NCBI GenBank assembly: GCA_003649445.1
Contig: QMRV01000030.1
Span: forward strand, 1 to 26,258
Direction of reading: 5' to 3'
Source: Thermoprotei archaeon
Lineage (GTDB): Archaea; Thermoproteota; Thermoprotei; Thermofilales; B15-G2
DNA length: 26,258 nucleotides
Both the position numbers and the translations under genes were made by a program. Under the pieces are notes generated by a model. The model did not search any database. It was not told the origin of the DNA and was given only the letters and a program-made list of their open reading frames with translations. Shown piece after piece: positions 1 to 8,255 of the stretch (position 1 is the stretch's first letter; every line of letters begins with the position of its first letter).

Positions 1-22
1 CCTCGCCTACAGCTGACTTAAT

Positions 23-1420
23 GTGGACTCTTATCGACAGGCCTTAAACGAGCTTAAAGGAACTCTAGGCGAGAATAAGGTCTTTGAAGACCCTAAAATC
101 CTTTACACTTATTCTTTTGATGCCTCCGGCCTCTTTCCAGGCAAGCCTTTATGCGTAGTACGTGCTTTTAGTAGAGAAGACGTAGTAAATACGCTTAAGA
201 TAACGTATAAGTACGGTATTCCGGTTACTGTTAGAGGAAGTGGAACAAGCCTTACAGGTGCTTCCATACCGTCAGAAAACTCTATTGTTTTAGATCTCTC
301 GCCCATGAACAGAATAATTGAAGTAAATGTTGTAGACGGATACATCGTAGTAGAGCCCGGCGTTAGACTAGACGACCTCAACAGCGAGCTAGCTAAGTAT
401 GGCTATTTTGTGCCACCTGATCCCGCAAGCTCAAGTACATGTAGTGTCGGAGGATGTGTTGCCGAAGATGCAGGAGGAATGAGAGGAGCAAAATACGGCA
501 CATTCAGGAACTGGGTTTTAGCACTAGAAGTAGTGCTTCCCGACGGCGAAGTAGTGTTTCTCGGAGAACCTGTCTTAAAGTGTAGGCAAGGACTCAGCCT
601 CCTTCATTTGATTATAGGCTCAGAGGGCACGCTGGGTGTGATAACTAAGATTTACTTGAAGATATGGCCGCTTCCGGAGAAAATAGTTAGGCTTATGGCT
701 TTATTCAAGAGCGTCGAAGACGCTGGCAGAGTAGTAGCTGAAGCCAAGAAACATAGAATAGTTCCTCTTATAATGGAGTTTCTCGACAAGAATGTGTTAA
801 AGTTTGTTAAGGAGGCTACTGGCTTAGATCTTCCTGAAGCAGAGGCAGCTATTATAGCTGATGTAGATGGGCCTCTGGAAGCTGTATGGAGGTATGCTAA
901 GAGACTAGAAGAAATTATGAGGAAGTGTGGCGCTTTCGAGGTAAAGGCTTCTGATGACCCTGAAGAAATGGAGAAACTTTACTTAGCTAGAAGGTCTGCT
1001 TATCCTGCTAGTCTTAAGCTGAGACCTATGCCGGCTGTTCTTATAGAAGATATAACGGTTCCTCCTTCAAAGCTTCCAGTAATACTGAAGAAGATTTACC
1101 AGATTGCAGAGAAGCACGGTGTTCCGGTAGTCGTTTTCGGCCACATAGGTGATGGTAATCTTCATCCAGTTATTTACACTGACCCTAAAGACAGGGAACT
1201 GTGGGAGAAAGCTGAAAAATGCTTCAAGGAAATATGTTTAGCGGCTATAGAGCTTGGAGGAGCTATAGCAGGTGAACACGGCATAGGTCTCGTCAAGAAA
1301 GAAGTACTGGTAGAGGAGCTTAAGGCAAGAAACTCTCTTAGAGCACTGGACTTAATGAAGAAAATTAAGCAGGTGTTTGATCCGAAGAACATAATGAATC
1401 CCGACAAGGTGTTTTTATGA
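23..1420 (+). CDS. FAD-linked oxidase, GlcD / D-lactate dehydrogenase family
   Basis: A 465-residue flavoprotein expected to oxidise a 2-hydroxyacid such as D-lactate or glycolate to the 2-oxoacid. The PCMH-type FAD-binding domain covers roughly residues 35-215, with the FAD pyrophosphate loop RGSGTSLTG at 71-79 and a glycine-rich stretch near 140-160. The C-terminal FAD-oxidase domain carries HIGDGNLHP (374-382) and GEHGIG (417-422), the family's substrate and flavin-site motifs. Length is normal for GlcD. The start is GTG at 23; an ATG at 21 is out of frame. The stop overlaps the next gene by 4 bases (ATGA), so the two are translationally coupled. The partner is an iron-sulfur subunit, which suggests electrons pass from FAD through FeS clusters to a quinone or another carrier. 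The exact substrate cannot be read from sequence. Confidence 0.93.
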   Translation: MDSYRQALNELKGTLGENKVFEDPKILYTYSFDASGLFPGKPLCVVRAFSREDVVNTLKITYKYGIPVTVRGSGTSLTGASIPSENSIVLDLSPMNRIIEVNVVDGYIVVEPGVRLDDLNSELAKYGYFVPPDPASSSTCSVGGCVAEDAGGMRGAKYGTFRNWVLALEVVLPDGEVVFLGEPVLKCRQGLSLLHLIIGSEGTLGVITKIYLKIWPLPEKIVRLMALFKSVEDAGRVVAEAKKHRIVPLIMEFLDKNVLKFVKEATGLDLPEAEAAIIADVDGPLEAVWRYAKRLEEIMRKCGAFEVKASDDPEEMEKLYLARRSAYPASLKLRPMPAVLIEDITVPPSKLPVILKKIYQIAEKHGVPVVVFGHIGDGNLHPVIYTDPKDRELWEKAEKCFKEICLAAIELGGAIAGEHGIGLVKKEVLVEELKARNSLRALDLMKKIKQVFDPKNIMNPDKVFL

Positions 1421-2535
1421 AAATTCTGAGCCAAGAAGAATTAAGAAATATTGTTGTTAATCTCTGTACTCGCTGCGGCTTCTGCAATACTATCTGCTCT
1501 ATCTACAATACATTAAATAGACTTGAGGTAAGAGGACCTAGAGGCAGAGTAATTCTGCTTAAAGGAGTATGCGAAGACATATTCGAGTTCAGAGATCTAT
1601 TAGAGGAGCTGTATACTTGTGCTTTATGTGGGGGATGCCTTGTTAAGTGTCCTGCAGGCATAGATGTGCCAAGTCTAGTTCTTTCTGCAAGAAAAATTCT
1701 TTCAGAAAAAGGCACTGCACCAAATCCCATACTTAGACTAGTCAGAAATGTACTGAAAACCGGTAACATATTCGGCTTTGAAGAAAATCCCTCTGCTCAA
1801 GGAGAGAAGAGAGGAGACATCCTGTACTGGAGAGGATGCATGATGAACTATAGGCTGCCAGACCTAAGTGAGGTACAGCTCAAACTCATATCCAGCTTAA
1901 ATTACAGTGTTTGTACAGTAAGCGAAGTTTGCTGCGGTAGTCCTCTTATATTAGCTGGATTCATTAATGAAGCCAAAAAGCTAGCTGAGAAAATAGTGAG
2001 GATTTTAAGCGAAATTAATCCCAGTGCTCTTGTAACAGGCTGTCCTAGCTGCTTCCATACGCTAAAATATCTCTACCCAGAAGTACTCGGCATAGAGCTC
2101 CCTACCAGAATTCTCCACATATCACAGCTGCTCAAGGAATCTCTTAATAGAATTAAAGTAGAACCAGTTAACGTCAAGAACATCGCTTACCACGATCCAT
2201 GTGAACTTGCTAGACACTGTGGCGTTGTAGAAGAGCCTAGGGCTGTTTTAGAAAAATTCGGGTACAAAATTGTTGGTCCAGCTAAGCAGGGTCTTAAGTC
2301 TACTTGTTGCGGTGGAGGAGGCTTAATATGGGGACTGTACACGGATCTCGCGATTGAAGCTGCTTCAAGAAAAATAGTGAATGAAATTCTTCCGCTGAAA
2401 GTAGATACTCTTGTTACAGCATGTCCTGTATGCTTAATGAACTTTAGGTATGCTAGCACATTGAAGGAATTTAACTTAAATGTACTAGATTTATGTGAAG
2501 CAGTTTCAAGTAGACTGGCTAATAGTAGGATATAG
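1417..2535 (+). CDS. Iron-sulfur oxidoreductase subunit, GlcF / CCG-domain family
   Basis: A 372-residue electron-transfer subunit, probable partner of the upstream flavoprotein. The N-terminus has two classical [4Fe-4S] motifs, C17-C20-C23-C27 and C68-C71-C74-C78. Two cysteine-rich CCG modules follow, with CCG at 172-174 and CCGGGG at 297-302. This is the arrangement of GlcF, HdrB/D-like and LutA-like proteins. Two ferredoxin clusters followed by two CCG domains beside a GlcD-type protein make a glycolate/lactate dehydrogenase FeS subunit the most economical call. A heterodisulfide-reductase-like role cannot be excluded from this protein alone. The ATG start overlaps the upstream stop by 4 bases. 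Confidence 0.92.
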   Translation: MKILSQEELRNIVVNLCTRCGFCNTICSIYNTLNRLEVRGPRGRVILLKGVCEDIFEFRDLLEELYTCALCGGCLVKCPAGIDVPSLVLSARKILSEKGTAPNPILRLVRNVLKTGNIFGFEENPSAQGEKRGDILYWRGCMMNYRLPDLSEVQLKLISSLNYSVCTVSEVCCGSPLILAGFINEAKKLAEKIVRILSEINPSALVTGCPSCFHTLKYLYPEVLGIELPTRILHISQLLKESLNRIKVEPVNVKNIAYHDPCELARHCGVVEEPRAVLEKFGYKIVGPAKQGLKSTCCGGGGLIWGLYTDLAIEAASRKIVNEILPLKVDTLVTACPVCLMNFRYASTLKEFNLNVLDLCEAVSSRLANSRI

Positions 2536-2587
2536 TTAGAAAATATAGACACTAAATATTTTAAATCTCTCAGGTTATGTTTACTCG

Positions 2588-2836
2588 ATGAGGGGGGAGC
2601 TGAGGGGACTTAGAGAGCACATGCTGAGTGAAACATATTCTTCTGAACGAAGAAAGAACAAAAAGAAATCTTCTCGCGTAGTAACATTTACTGTACCTGA
2701 GGAACTTTACATTAAGATGAAGAAATACGTTGAGCTAAAAGGATACCGTCACTTATCGGAATTTATAAGGCAGGCTATTAGAAAACAAATAGAAGACTAC
2801 CGAGATTACCTGGATGAGTCTCTTAAATATAGATAG
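2588..2836 (+). CDS. Ribbon-helix-helix (CopG-like) DNA-binding protein
   Basis: An 82-residue protein with a basic, disordered-looking N-terminus (KNKKKSSR near 23-30) and a C-terminal ribbon-helix-helix fold. A beta strand of the form VVTFTVPEELY (about 31-41) is followed by two helices containing the LSEFIRQAIRKQI stretch (about 60-72). Such proteins bind operators as dimers through the strand and often regulate nearby genes or act as antitoxins. No toxin gene lies beside it, so a stand-alone transcription factor is more likely. An AT-rich TATA-like box at 2556-2565 sits about 27 bases before the ATG. Target genes are unknown. Confidence 0.82.
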   Translation: MRGELRGLREHMLSETYSSERRKNKKKSSRVVTFTVPEELYIKMKKYVELKGYRHLSEFIRQAIRKQIEDYRDYLDESLKYR

Positions 2837-2918
2837 ATTACATAACTTACATTCTTTTTAGCTTGCATTAGGAACGTTAATTTTAAGTACTGTTTTTACA
2901 GTAGCTTTAGGAAACAGT

Positions 2919-3392
2919 ATGAGTTTAATAACTGTTCCTAAGAAAGCCTATGTAGCCGCTGTATCAGCGGAAGGGGAAACAGAGCTAAATGCATTCGACA
3001 ACTGCTTGATTAAAGCAGGTCTGCCTCAAGTATCCCTCATAAAGCTAACTAGTATTCTCCCAAGAGACATAGAGATTACTGAAGAGCCTCCTCAGGGGAT
3101 TCCTTTAGGAGCAAATCTTCCGGCAATATATGACTATGTTGTCTCAAGTACTAGGGGTGAAGTTATTGCAGCAGCTATGGCTATAGGGTGGACCGACAAG
3201 GGGCCCACGCTAGTAGCTGAGTATTCTGCACGCAATATTAGTAGAAGTGAGGCTGAAGAAAGAGCTTTGCTGAGGTTAAAGGAAATGGCTAAAGCTAGGA
3301 AAATAACTATTACAAAGTACAAAGTGTACTCAGCCGAGCATAAAGTAGAGAAATGCGGATGCGCCTTAGTTATTGTAGCTGAAATCGAGTAA
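2919..3392 (+). CDS. pdaD: Pyruvoyl-dependent arginine decarboxylase proenzyme (PvlArgDC)
   Basis: A 157-residue proenzyme that cleaves itself to make a pyruvoyl cofactor and then converts arginine to agmatine, the first step of archaeal polyamine and agmatidine-tRNA metabolism. The serinolysis site is Ser45 in the LTSILPRDIE stretch, preceded here by Thr44 where many relatives have Ser-Ser. A conserved Glu in the VAEYSAR stretch (E101) matches the catalytic glutamate position of the Methanocaldococcus enzyme. Length equals the family norm. Sulfolobales instead use an AdoMet-decarboxylase-derived enzyme, so this gene is mildly informative on lineage. The ATG follows an AT-rich element near 2880-2888. 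Confidence 0.93.
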   Translation: MSLITVPKKAYVAAVSAEGETELNAFDNCLIKAGLPQVSLIKLTSILPRDIEITEEPPQGIPLGANLPAIYDYVVSSTRGEVIAAAMAIGWTDKGPTLVAEYSARNISRSEAEERALLRLKEMAKARKITITKYKVYSAEHKVEKCGCALVIVAEIE

Positions 3393-3442
3393 ATGTATTT
3401 AAGCAACAGTTTTATCTACTTTAACTGCGCTTTCTTCACAGA

Positions 3443-4687
3443 GTGCCTAAGAAAATAGACCCTGCTCTTTGTGCACAGTGTAAAGGTGTAAGAAAGCTCT
3501 GTGGTTTCCCGAAGTGCCCTATTTTAGTTAGGCTAGAAGAAGAACTCAAAATAAAGCCTACTATTAGAAAGAAGACTCTTTATGCAGCTACACCTCCCTC
3601 CGTTTTAGTTGGAGAAAAGAACTACCCTTACGTGACTTTAGGGCCGAATGTAGCTCCTGTTCCTGGAGCTGAAGCAAAAATCTACGATGATCCTGAGTCA
3701 TGGTGGAGGAGGTTTTCAATAGACGATATTATTAGGCTTAGAGCTAGAACTATTTTCTCCAGCTTTACTGCTAGAGTAACGGAGGCAAGGAGACCTAGCT
3801 CTAGGCTTCTCAATCTCATTAAAGAGATTTCTCTTTCAACGGAGCCTGTTGACGCAGAGTATGTCTTCAAGAAACCTCCTACTCCGCGGCTAGCTTTTGA
3901 CGGAATAGTTGCTCCACGAGGCCCTGTAGCTGTATTAGACAAACTTAACTTGGCAAGTAATCCTGTTGTACCTAGAAGAGTAGATCAGCTAGTGAGCGAC
4001 GAAGATGCTAGAGCCAGCGAAAGTATAGCTGAACTATACTTCAGCGGTATTTCAGTGTACCACATAGTGCGGCTCTTCTCACTAGGGTTGCTCGGATTAA
4101 AGAAAGATAGAAAAATTGTCCCCACTAGGTGGAGCATTACCGCCGTAGACAGTATTCTAGGAGATAAACTACTCGAAAAAGTTAGAACTTTCAGTGAAAT
4201 AAACGAGTACAGAGTCTATAAGACAAGCTACATGGGAAACAGGTACTTCATTATAATGGCGCCGGGCCCCTGGTCTTTTGAAATGATAGAAATATGGCTT
4301 CCTAGAAGCATATGGGTTAAATCAAATGAGCCTTTCTTCACAGTGAACTTCGAGCTACACGACGGCAAGTGGAGAAAACCCGGTGTAGACGGCGGCTATC
4401 ACGCCATAAGATTCCCTGTACTAGAACACCTTTACAGAGAAAAGCGGCAGGCAACAGTCATAGCTATTAGAGAAGTAACAAAAGACTACTACGCACCCGT
4501 AGGCTCGTGGCAAATAAGAGAAAGTGTGCGAAATGCACTTAAAGGAAAGCCTGTAATAGTAGATGATCTTAGTAAAGCTCTTTCTCTTGCAAAGAAATTC
4601 ATTGAAACAGATTTAAACCTAATATTACCTAAATCATATATTTTAAGACTTCTTATGAAACAGAAAAGAATACTAGAATATGCGTAG
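3443..4687 (+). CDS. Nre-family archaeal DNA repair protein
   Basis: A 414-residue member of the archaeal Nre family, whose NreA member is linked genetically to DNA-damage repair and PCNA in haloarchaea. The N-terminus has a four-cysteine zinc-finger-like motif (C10, C13, C20, C25) matching the family's CxxC-x6-CxxxxC pattern. The central region includes the conserved FDGIVAPRGP-like segment near 152-161, and the C-terminal part includes the GSWQIRESVR motif near 353-362. I see no PCNA-interaction QxxhxxFF peptide at the C-terminus, unlike haloarchaeal NreA. The start is GTG at 3443. The last codons overlap the next gene by 8 bases, so the two are probably co-transcribed. Confidence 0.86.
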   Translation: MPKKIDPALCAQCKGVRKLCGFPKCPILVRLEEELKIKPTIRKKTLYAATPPSVLVGEKNYPYVTLGPNVAPVPGAEAKIYDDPESWWRRFSIDDIIRLRARTIFSSFTARVTEARRPSSRLLNLIKEISLSTEPVDAEYVFKKPPTPRLAFDGIVAPRGPVAVLDKLNLASNPVVPRRVDQLVSDEDARASESIAELYFSGISVYHIVRLFSLGLLGLKKDRKIVPTRWSITAVDSILGDKLLEKVRTFSEINEYRVYKTSYMGNRYFIIMAPGPWSFEMIEIWLPRSIWVKSNEPFFTVNFELHDGKWRKPGVDGGYHAIRFPVLEHLYREKRQATVIAIREVTKDYYAPVGSWQIRESVRNALKGKPVIVDDLSKALSLAKKFIETDLNLILPKSYILRLLMKQKRILEYA

Positions 4688-5378
4688 AGAATTTTACCTA
4701 ACTATATCTATTTCAGGTTTAGCTTTATCGCTAGTAGACTTTCAAACTTCTTTAACAGGATATGTAGAATACTTCGTACTACTACTTGCTATTCTCGCAG
4801 TTATACTATTTCATAGAAGCGCTAGAGGAGAATACTATAGAAAAATAGTACACATTTTATGCTGTCTTCTACTTCATTTTCTCTACATCAGCTTTGGCTA
4901 CAGTTTATCTCTTCTAACTTTATCTATACTAGTTTTAATAGGTTCTTTAGCAGTAGAACGTGTAGATAAACTCGGTAAAATAACTAAAAGCGTTATAAAT
5001 AAGTTCTCTCGAGAAAACGAGCCTCCAGGCTACTGTGCACTCAATTTAGCTTCAGGAGCTCTTCTAGTACTTCTTCTTCAGTTTTTCATTAAAATTGAGT
5101 ACTCTACTTTAAGTATAGTTATTTCTGGTATTGGAGATTCTATAGCATCACTTGCAGGTTTACACTTTGGCAAACATAGGCTGCTCAATAAGAGTATTGA
5201 AGGTGCTTTCGCATTATTTATAGTCATTTCAGCAGCAACGTATACTATTGTCGGCTATTTTTCACTAATAGTTGCATTCATATCTGCTGTAGGAGAATTA
5301 TGCTCACCTATTGACGATAATATTGTTCTACCTCCTTTACTCTACATACTTTTATGCTTCTCGACTCTAGTAATTTGA
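4680..5378 (+). CDS. CTP-dependent lipid kinase-like membrane protein (dolichol/phytol kinase family)
   Basis: A 232-residue polytopic membrane protein with about six to seven hydrophobic helices. Hallmarks of the dolichol kinase / phytol kinase / DGK1 family are visible: RKIVHI at 54-59, the GDSIASLAGLHFGKHRL stretch at 152-168 (aspartate plus glycine-rich nucleotide loop), KSIEG at 171-175 and DDNIVLP at 212-218. The expected reaction is CTP-dependent phosphorylation of a polyprenol-type lipid, which would recycle the carrier used in archaeal glycosylation. Cytidylyltransferases share part of this signature, so the exact reaction is inferred. The ATG at 4680 lies inside the end of the Nre gene. 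A flippase gene 1.2 kb downstream is consistent with cell-envelope work, though not co-directional as one operon. Confidence 0.78.
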   Translation: MRREFYLTISISGLALSLVDFQTSLTGYVEYFVLLLAILAVILFHRSARGEYYRKIVHILCCLLLHFLYISFGYSLSLLTLSILVLIGSLAVERVDKLGKITKSVINKFSRENEPPGYCALNLASGALLVLLLQFFIKIEYSTLSIVISGIGDSIASLAGLHFGKHRLLNKSIEGAFALFIVISAATYTIVGYFSLIVAFISAVGELCSPIDDNIVLPPLLYILLCFSTLVI

Positions 5379-5455
5379 TGAACCCCTCCTATCATCAGTC
5401 ATTTCCACTGGAGAATCAAATAGTTATATTGTCTTAAAAATGAATTAAATAGATT

Positions 5456-6289
5456 TTAATATATAGACATTATTTTTAATGCTCTATCTTTAAGCAATCT
5501 TAAGGTATCTTCATCGAGACCAGTAATTTTAGTTAATTCTTCTAGAGGACTTTCAGCTACTTGCCTAAGTAGTAGTACTCTAGCTTCTGCAAGTTTAGCA
5601 TAAACGTCCCTACTAAATCCCTTAATACACGTAATTGGGTAGAGCTTCTTTTTTTCTATAATAGTGCTTAAACCGTTTTCGGAAGGATGATTCCAGCCTA
5701 GCAGCATTAAGCCTGCACATTCAGCGTACTTTCGTGCATGGTAGGAAAACTTTGTGTTACACACTATTATTGCTCCATCGAGCTTGACTGTAGTTAAGCC
5801 TAGTCTATATCCTTCATTAATATCCAGTAGCTTAGCGTGCACAGCTAAACATACTTCTAGGCCAGTAGGTGTATGAGGATTTACGTGATGTTTTACTTCA
5901 AGCATATATCTCTTATCATCTTTTTCAATTATCCCGTCTAGCTCGTATTCAAGGCATTTACCTCTAATAATTTGATTAGGTAAAACAAAGTATCCCAGTT
6001 CTCTTAGAACTATTCGCACATATTGCTCGAAATCTGGTTTAGGCCTAAGTAGACTAAGCGCAGATCTCAAGTCTTCTCTATGTTTAAATGCTGGGTGGTA
6101 GCGCTCTTCTAGTAACTTAAGTATCGTTTTTAAGATTTCTTTAGTGGGAATTCCGTCATAAGCTCTCTTCTCTACTTCAGAAGCAATTTCTTCAGCTAAT
6201 TCTCTTGAAGCCCCCATTCTTAAACAAGTTCTTATTATTTTACTTTTATCAAATTCTTCTTTCTCCCCGTTTGCTTTAATTACGTACAC
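5456..6289 (-). CDS. ATP-cone domain fused to a PD-(D/E)XK nuclease-like domain
   Basis: A 277-residue two-domain protein. Residues 2-85 form an ATP-cone, the (d)ATP-binding regulatory module best known from ribonucleotide reductases and NrdR: a KANGEKEEFD start, a basic KIIRTCLRMG helix and a DGIPTKEI turn. Residues about 87-200 look like a Mrr/Holliday-resolvase-type PD-(D/E)XK nuclease core, with candidate catalytic residues in YELDGI (E116, D118) and LEVK (E131, K133). The last 30 residues (LTKITGLDEDTLRLL) resemble a helix-hairpin-helix. The start is GTG at 6289. Nucleotide-regulated nuclease activity is inferred from the fusion. The gene is convergent with the upstream lipid kinase and not in an obvious operon. 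Confidence 0.8.
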   Translation of the reverse strand: MYVIKANGEKEEFDKSKIIRTCLRMGASRELAEEIASEVEKRAYDGIPTKEILKTILKLLEERYHPAFKHREDLRSALSLLRPKPDFEQYVRIVLRELGYFVLPNQIIRGKCLEYELDGIIEKDDKRYMLEVKHHVNPHTPTGLEVCLAVHAKLLDINEGYRLGLTTVKLDGAIIVCNTKFSYHARKYAECAGLMLLGWNHPSENGLSTIIEKKKLYPITCIKGFSRDVYAKLAEARVLLLRQVAESPLEELTKITGLDEDTLRLLKDRALKIMSIY

Positions 6290-6382
6290 ATTAGCACATT
6301 ATTCTAAGCAGATATTTAAACCCTAGTTGACACTAAATTATTATTTCAGCATCATTATTCGGTAAAATGTGAGTATAATTAG

Positions 6383-6484
6383 TTTATGGAAAGGATGCAT
6401 GGTTAGAGAAAAGCAGAGCTGCTGAAAAACGAACAATACTCTAGCTGTAGCGAATTTTCCATAAATTTTACTGACTTCTCTACC
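6383..6484. other. Non-coding stretch with two crossing inverted repeats
   Basis: Between the nuclease gene and the flippase gene lies a 256-base spacer with no credible ORF. TTTATGGAAA (6383-6392) is exactly complementary to TTTCCATAAA (6456-6465), and GGTTAGAGAA (6401-6410) is nearly complementary to TTCTCTACC (6476-6484), with one bulge. The two pairings interleave rather than nest, so as RNA they would form a pseudoknot-like or mutually exclusive structure. A TATA-like GTATAATTA lies just upstream at 6373-6381. This could be a small RNA or an upstream control element of the flippase gene, but no known RNA family is recognised. Confidence 0.3.
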
Positions 6485-6513
6485 TTAGCTAAAAGTAGAC
6501 TATTTTTCCGAAA

Positions 6514-6527
6514 TTTTTATAAAAAAA
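6514..6527 (+). promoter_or_regulatory. TATA box of the flippase gene
   Basis: The run TTTTTATAAAAAAA is centred about 26 bases before the ATG at 6546 and is the clearest TATA box in the window. The distance implies that transcription starts at or next to the start codon, that is, a leaderless mRNA, in keeping with the lack of a Shine-Dalgarno sequence there. Confidence 0.65.
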
Positions 6528-6545
6528 TTTACTTGTACAACACTG

Positions 6546-8036
6546 ATGTCTTCCAGCGAACAAAGCGTCGTCAGCAAAGTCTTGAAAGGAGGATCTTGGC
6601 TTTATCTATCAAATATCCTCAATAACATATTTGGGTTCGTTTACTGGTTTGTAATATCAATTATTGGAGGCCCTTCAGTACTGGGATATACTAGCGCCGT
6701 TATAGGCTTAGCTTCAATAATCATAGGTTTACTAAATATGGGCAGTGGTATAGGCTTGCAGAAATACATAGGTGAAGCTTGGGGCCAAAAAGACAGAGAA
6801 AGTTTATCTACTTATTTCTGGTCAACTACTCTGTTTTCAGCGATAGTTTACTTCGCTGCAGGGTTCATGTTAATGCTTCTAGCGCTGTCTGGATTTTCTT
6901 ATAAGGAATTTTCTCCACAGGCCTTTGTTATATGCTCACTTCTCGTCGCACTGGGATTCAACACTAATTTCACGGCTCTTTTTACGGCAGTACTTAAGAC
7001 AAACATTGTCGCACTTGTGTCAGCGCTAGGAAATGTTGTGCGTCTAGCAGTAGGAATTACATTAGTTATTTGGGGCTGGAGCTGGGTTGGTGCAAGCCTT
7101 GGCTATGTTTTTCACTACTTAGTAATGCTTCTAGTATATTTGTATTTGAGTAGGCTCTACTCTGAAAAGAGAATAGCTTTCTCTCTAAGTGCTGTATACA
7201 AAATACTAAAGGCAGGCTCCGTTTCATGGCTACCAAATGTAGTGACTCTTTTAGGTCAGTGGCTTGGAGTCCTCGTAGTCTTTGGAAGCACAGGAGCTGT
7301 AGAAACAGGTGCTTACTACATAGCATTTACAATAAGCTCTGTCGTCGTAGGACTAGGGCTAAACATAACTATGCTTCTTCTCCCAGTTTTGAGCAGCCTT
7401 ACCGATGGAAGAAAAAGAGTCTGCTGGAGCACTCTTAAAGTATGCTATGCACTAATACTGCCTTTAGCTTTCGCTTTAATGACGTATCCCTGGGCTCCTT
7501 TAAAACTGCTTAGAAGAGAATATGTTTCAGCAAGTAGCTCGCTTTTCGTACTGCTAGCTTCATCAGCATTCATAATCTTTGTAGGCGCTGTCACAAACCT
7601 CCTCTATGCTTATAATGGGTACATGAAAATACTTGCCTTAGGCGCTGCACTGAATATTCCGAGAATAGTGCTCTACTTCATACTAGTTCCACCTTATGGA
7701 GGATACGGCGCAGCACTATCCTTTTTGGCAGGAAGTATAACAGGTTTTCTCGCATCAGTAATTATAGCGAAAAACATAGGCTTCACTCCCTCATACAAGA
7801 CAATAGCCTGCTTAGCAGCAGTCCCACTAGCGTTATCAAGCGTCGCCTGGACTATACTTAGACAAGAATGGATTATAGGCGTACCATTAATTATAATACT
7901 ATCGTATATAATGTACATTAAACTTAACTTAATATCAAAAAATGAAGTAAAGTTAATAGTCTACGCGTTAACTCCGTCACTTATATTGAATAAGGTAAAG
8001 CCTTTACTCGAAATAACAGCAAGAATTCTCTTCTAG
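6546..8036 (+). CDS. Polysaccharide/lipid-linked oligosaccharide flippase (MOP superfamily, Wzx/RfbX-like)
   Basis: A 496-residue integral membrane protein with about 14 hydrophobic helices over its whole length, typical of Wzx-type flippases. The N-terminus has the family pattern of an amphipathic VVSKVLKGGSWLYLSNI lead into helix 1, then IGGPSVLGYTSAVIGLASI. Its role would be to move lipid-linked glycans across the membrane for S-layer glycoprotein or surface polysaccharide synthesis. No glycosyltransferases flank it here, so it stands alone from its usual cluster. The ATG at 6546 is supported by the TATA box 26 bases upstream. The MATE-like superfamily assignment is firm; the substrate is unknown. 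Confidence 0.88.
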   Translation: MSSSEQSVVSKVLKGGSWLYLSNILNNIFGFVYWFVISIIGGPSVLGYTSAVIGLASIIIGLLNMGSGIGLQKYIGEAWGQKDRESLSTYFWSTTLFSAIVYFAAGFMLMLLALSGFSYKEFSPQAFVICSLLVALGFNTNFTALFTAVLKTNIVALVSALGNVVRLAVGITLVIWGWSWVGASLGYVFHYLVMLLVYLYLSRLYSEKRIAFSLSAVYKILKAGSVSWLPNVVTLLGQWLGVLVVFGSTGAVETGAYYIAFTISSVVVGLGLNITMLLLPVLSSLTDGRKRVCWSTLKVCYALILPLAFALMTYPWAPLKLLRREYVSASSSLFVLLASSAFIIFVGAVTNLLYAYNGYMKILALGAALNIPRIVLYFILVPPYGGYGAALSFLAGSITGFLASVIIAKNIGFTPSYKTIACLAAVPLALSSVAWTILRQEWIIGVPLIIILSYIMYIKLNLISKNEVKLIVYALTPSLILNKVKPLLEITARILF

Positions 8037-8255
8037 CTACTCACGTTCAGTAAAGTACATGCTTAGTTGAAGTATACTTCATAGTAAATTTAGCATTCTT
8101 AAATAGTATCCTTTAAGTGGCTTAAGTATCTACATATGAAGATAAATTAAGTTACTTGAACTTAGAAATAAATCATTTCCTTAAGTATTTAATACTAGTA
8201 ATCTCTTAAATTACTTTGTCCTAAACATATTTCTTTAGATGACAATCAATGTAAA
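8037..8255. other. Convergent intergenic region with a 14-base perfect palindrome
   Basis: This AT-rich spacer separates the convergent flippase and membrane-protein genes. TGAAGTATACTTCA at 8068-8081 is a perfect 14-base palindrome just after the flippase stop. Several copies of CTTAAGTA-like words follow (near 8118 and 8179). It may act in bidirectional termination or as a protein-binding site. I see no gene in it. Confidence 0.35.

Noticed and set aside
5376..5397. TGATGA/TCATCA inverted pair after the lipid kinase gene, considered as a C/D-box small RNA or terminator
   Set aside because: There is no box D (CTGA) at suitable spacing on the plus strand, and a six-base stem with no T-run is too weak for a terminator call.
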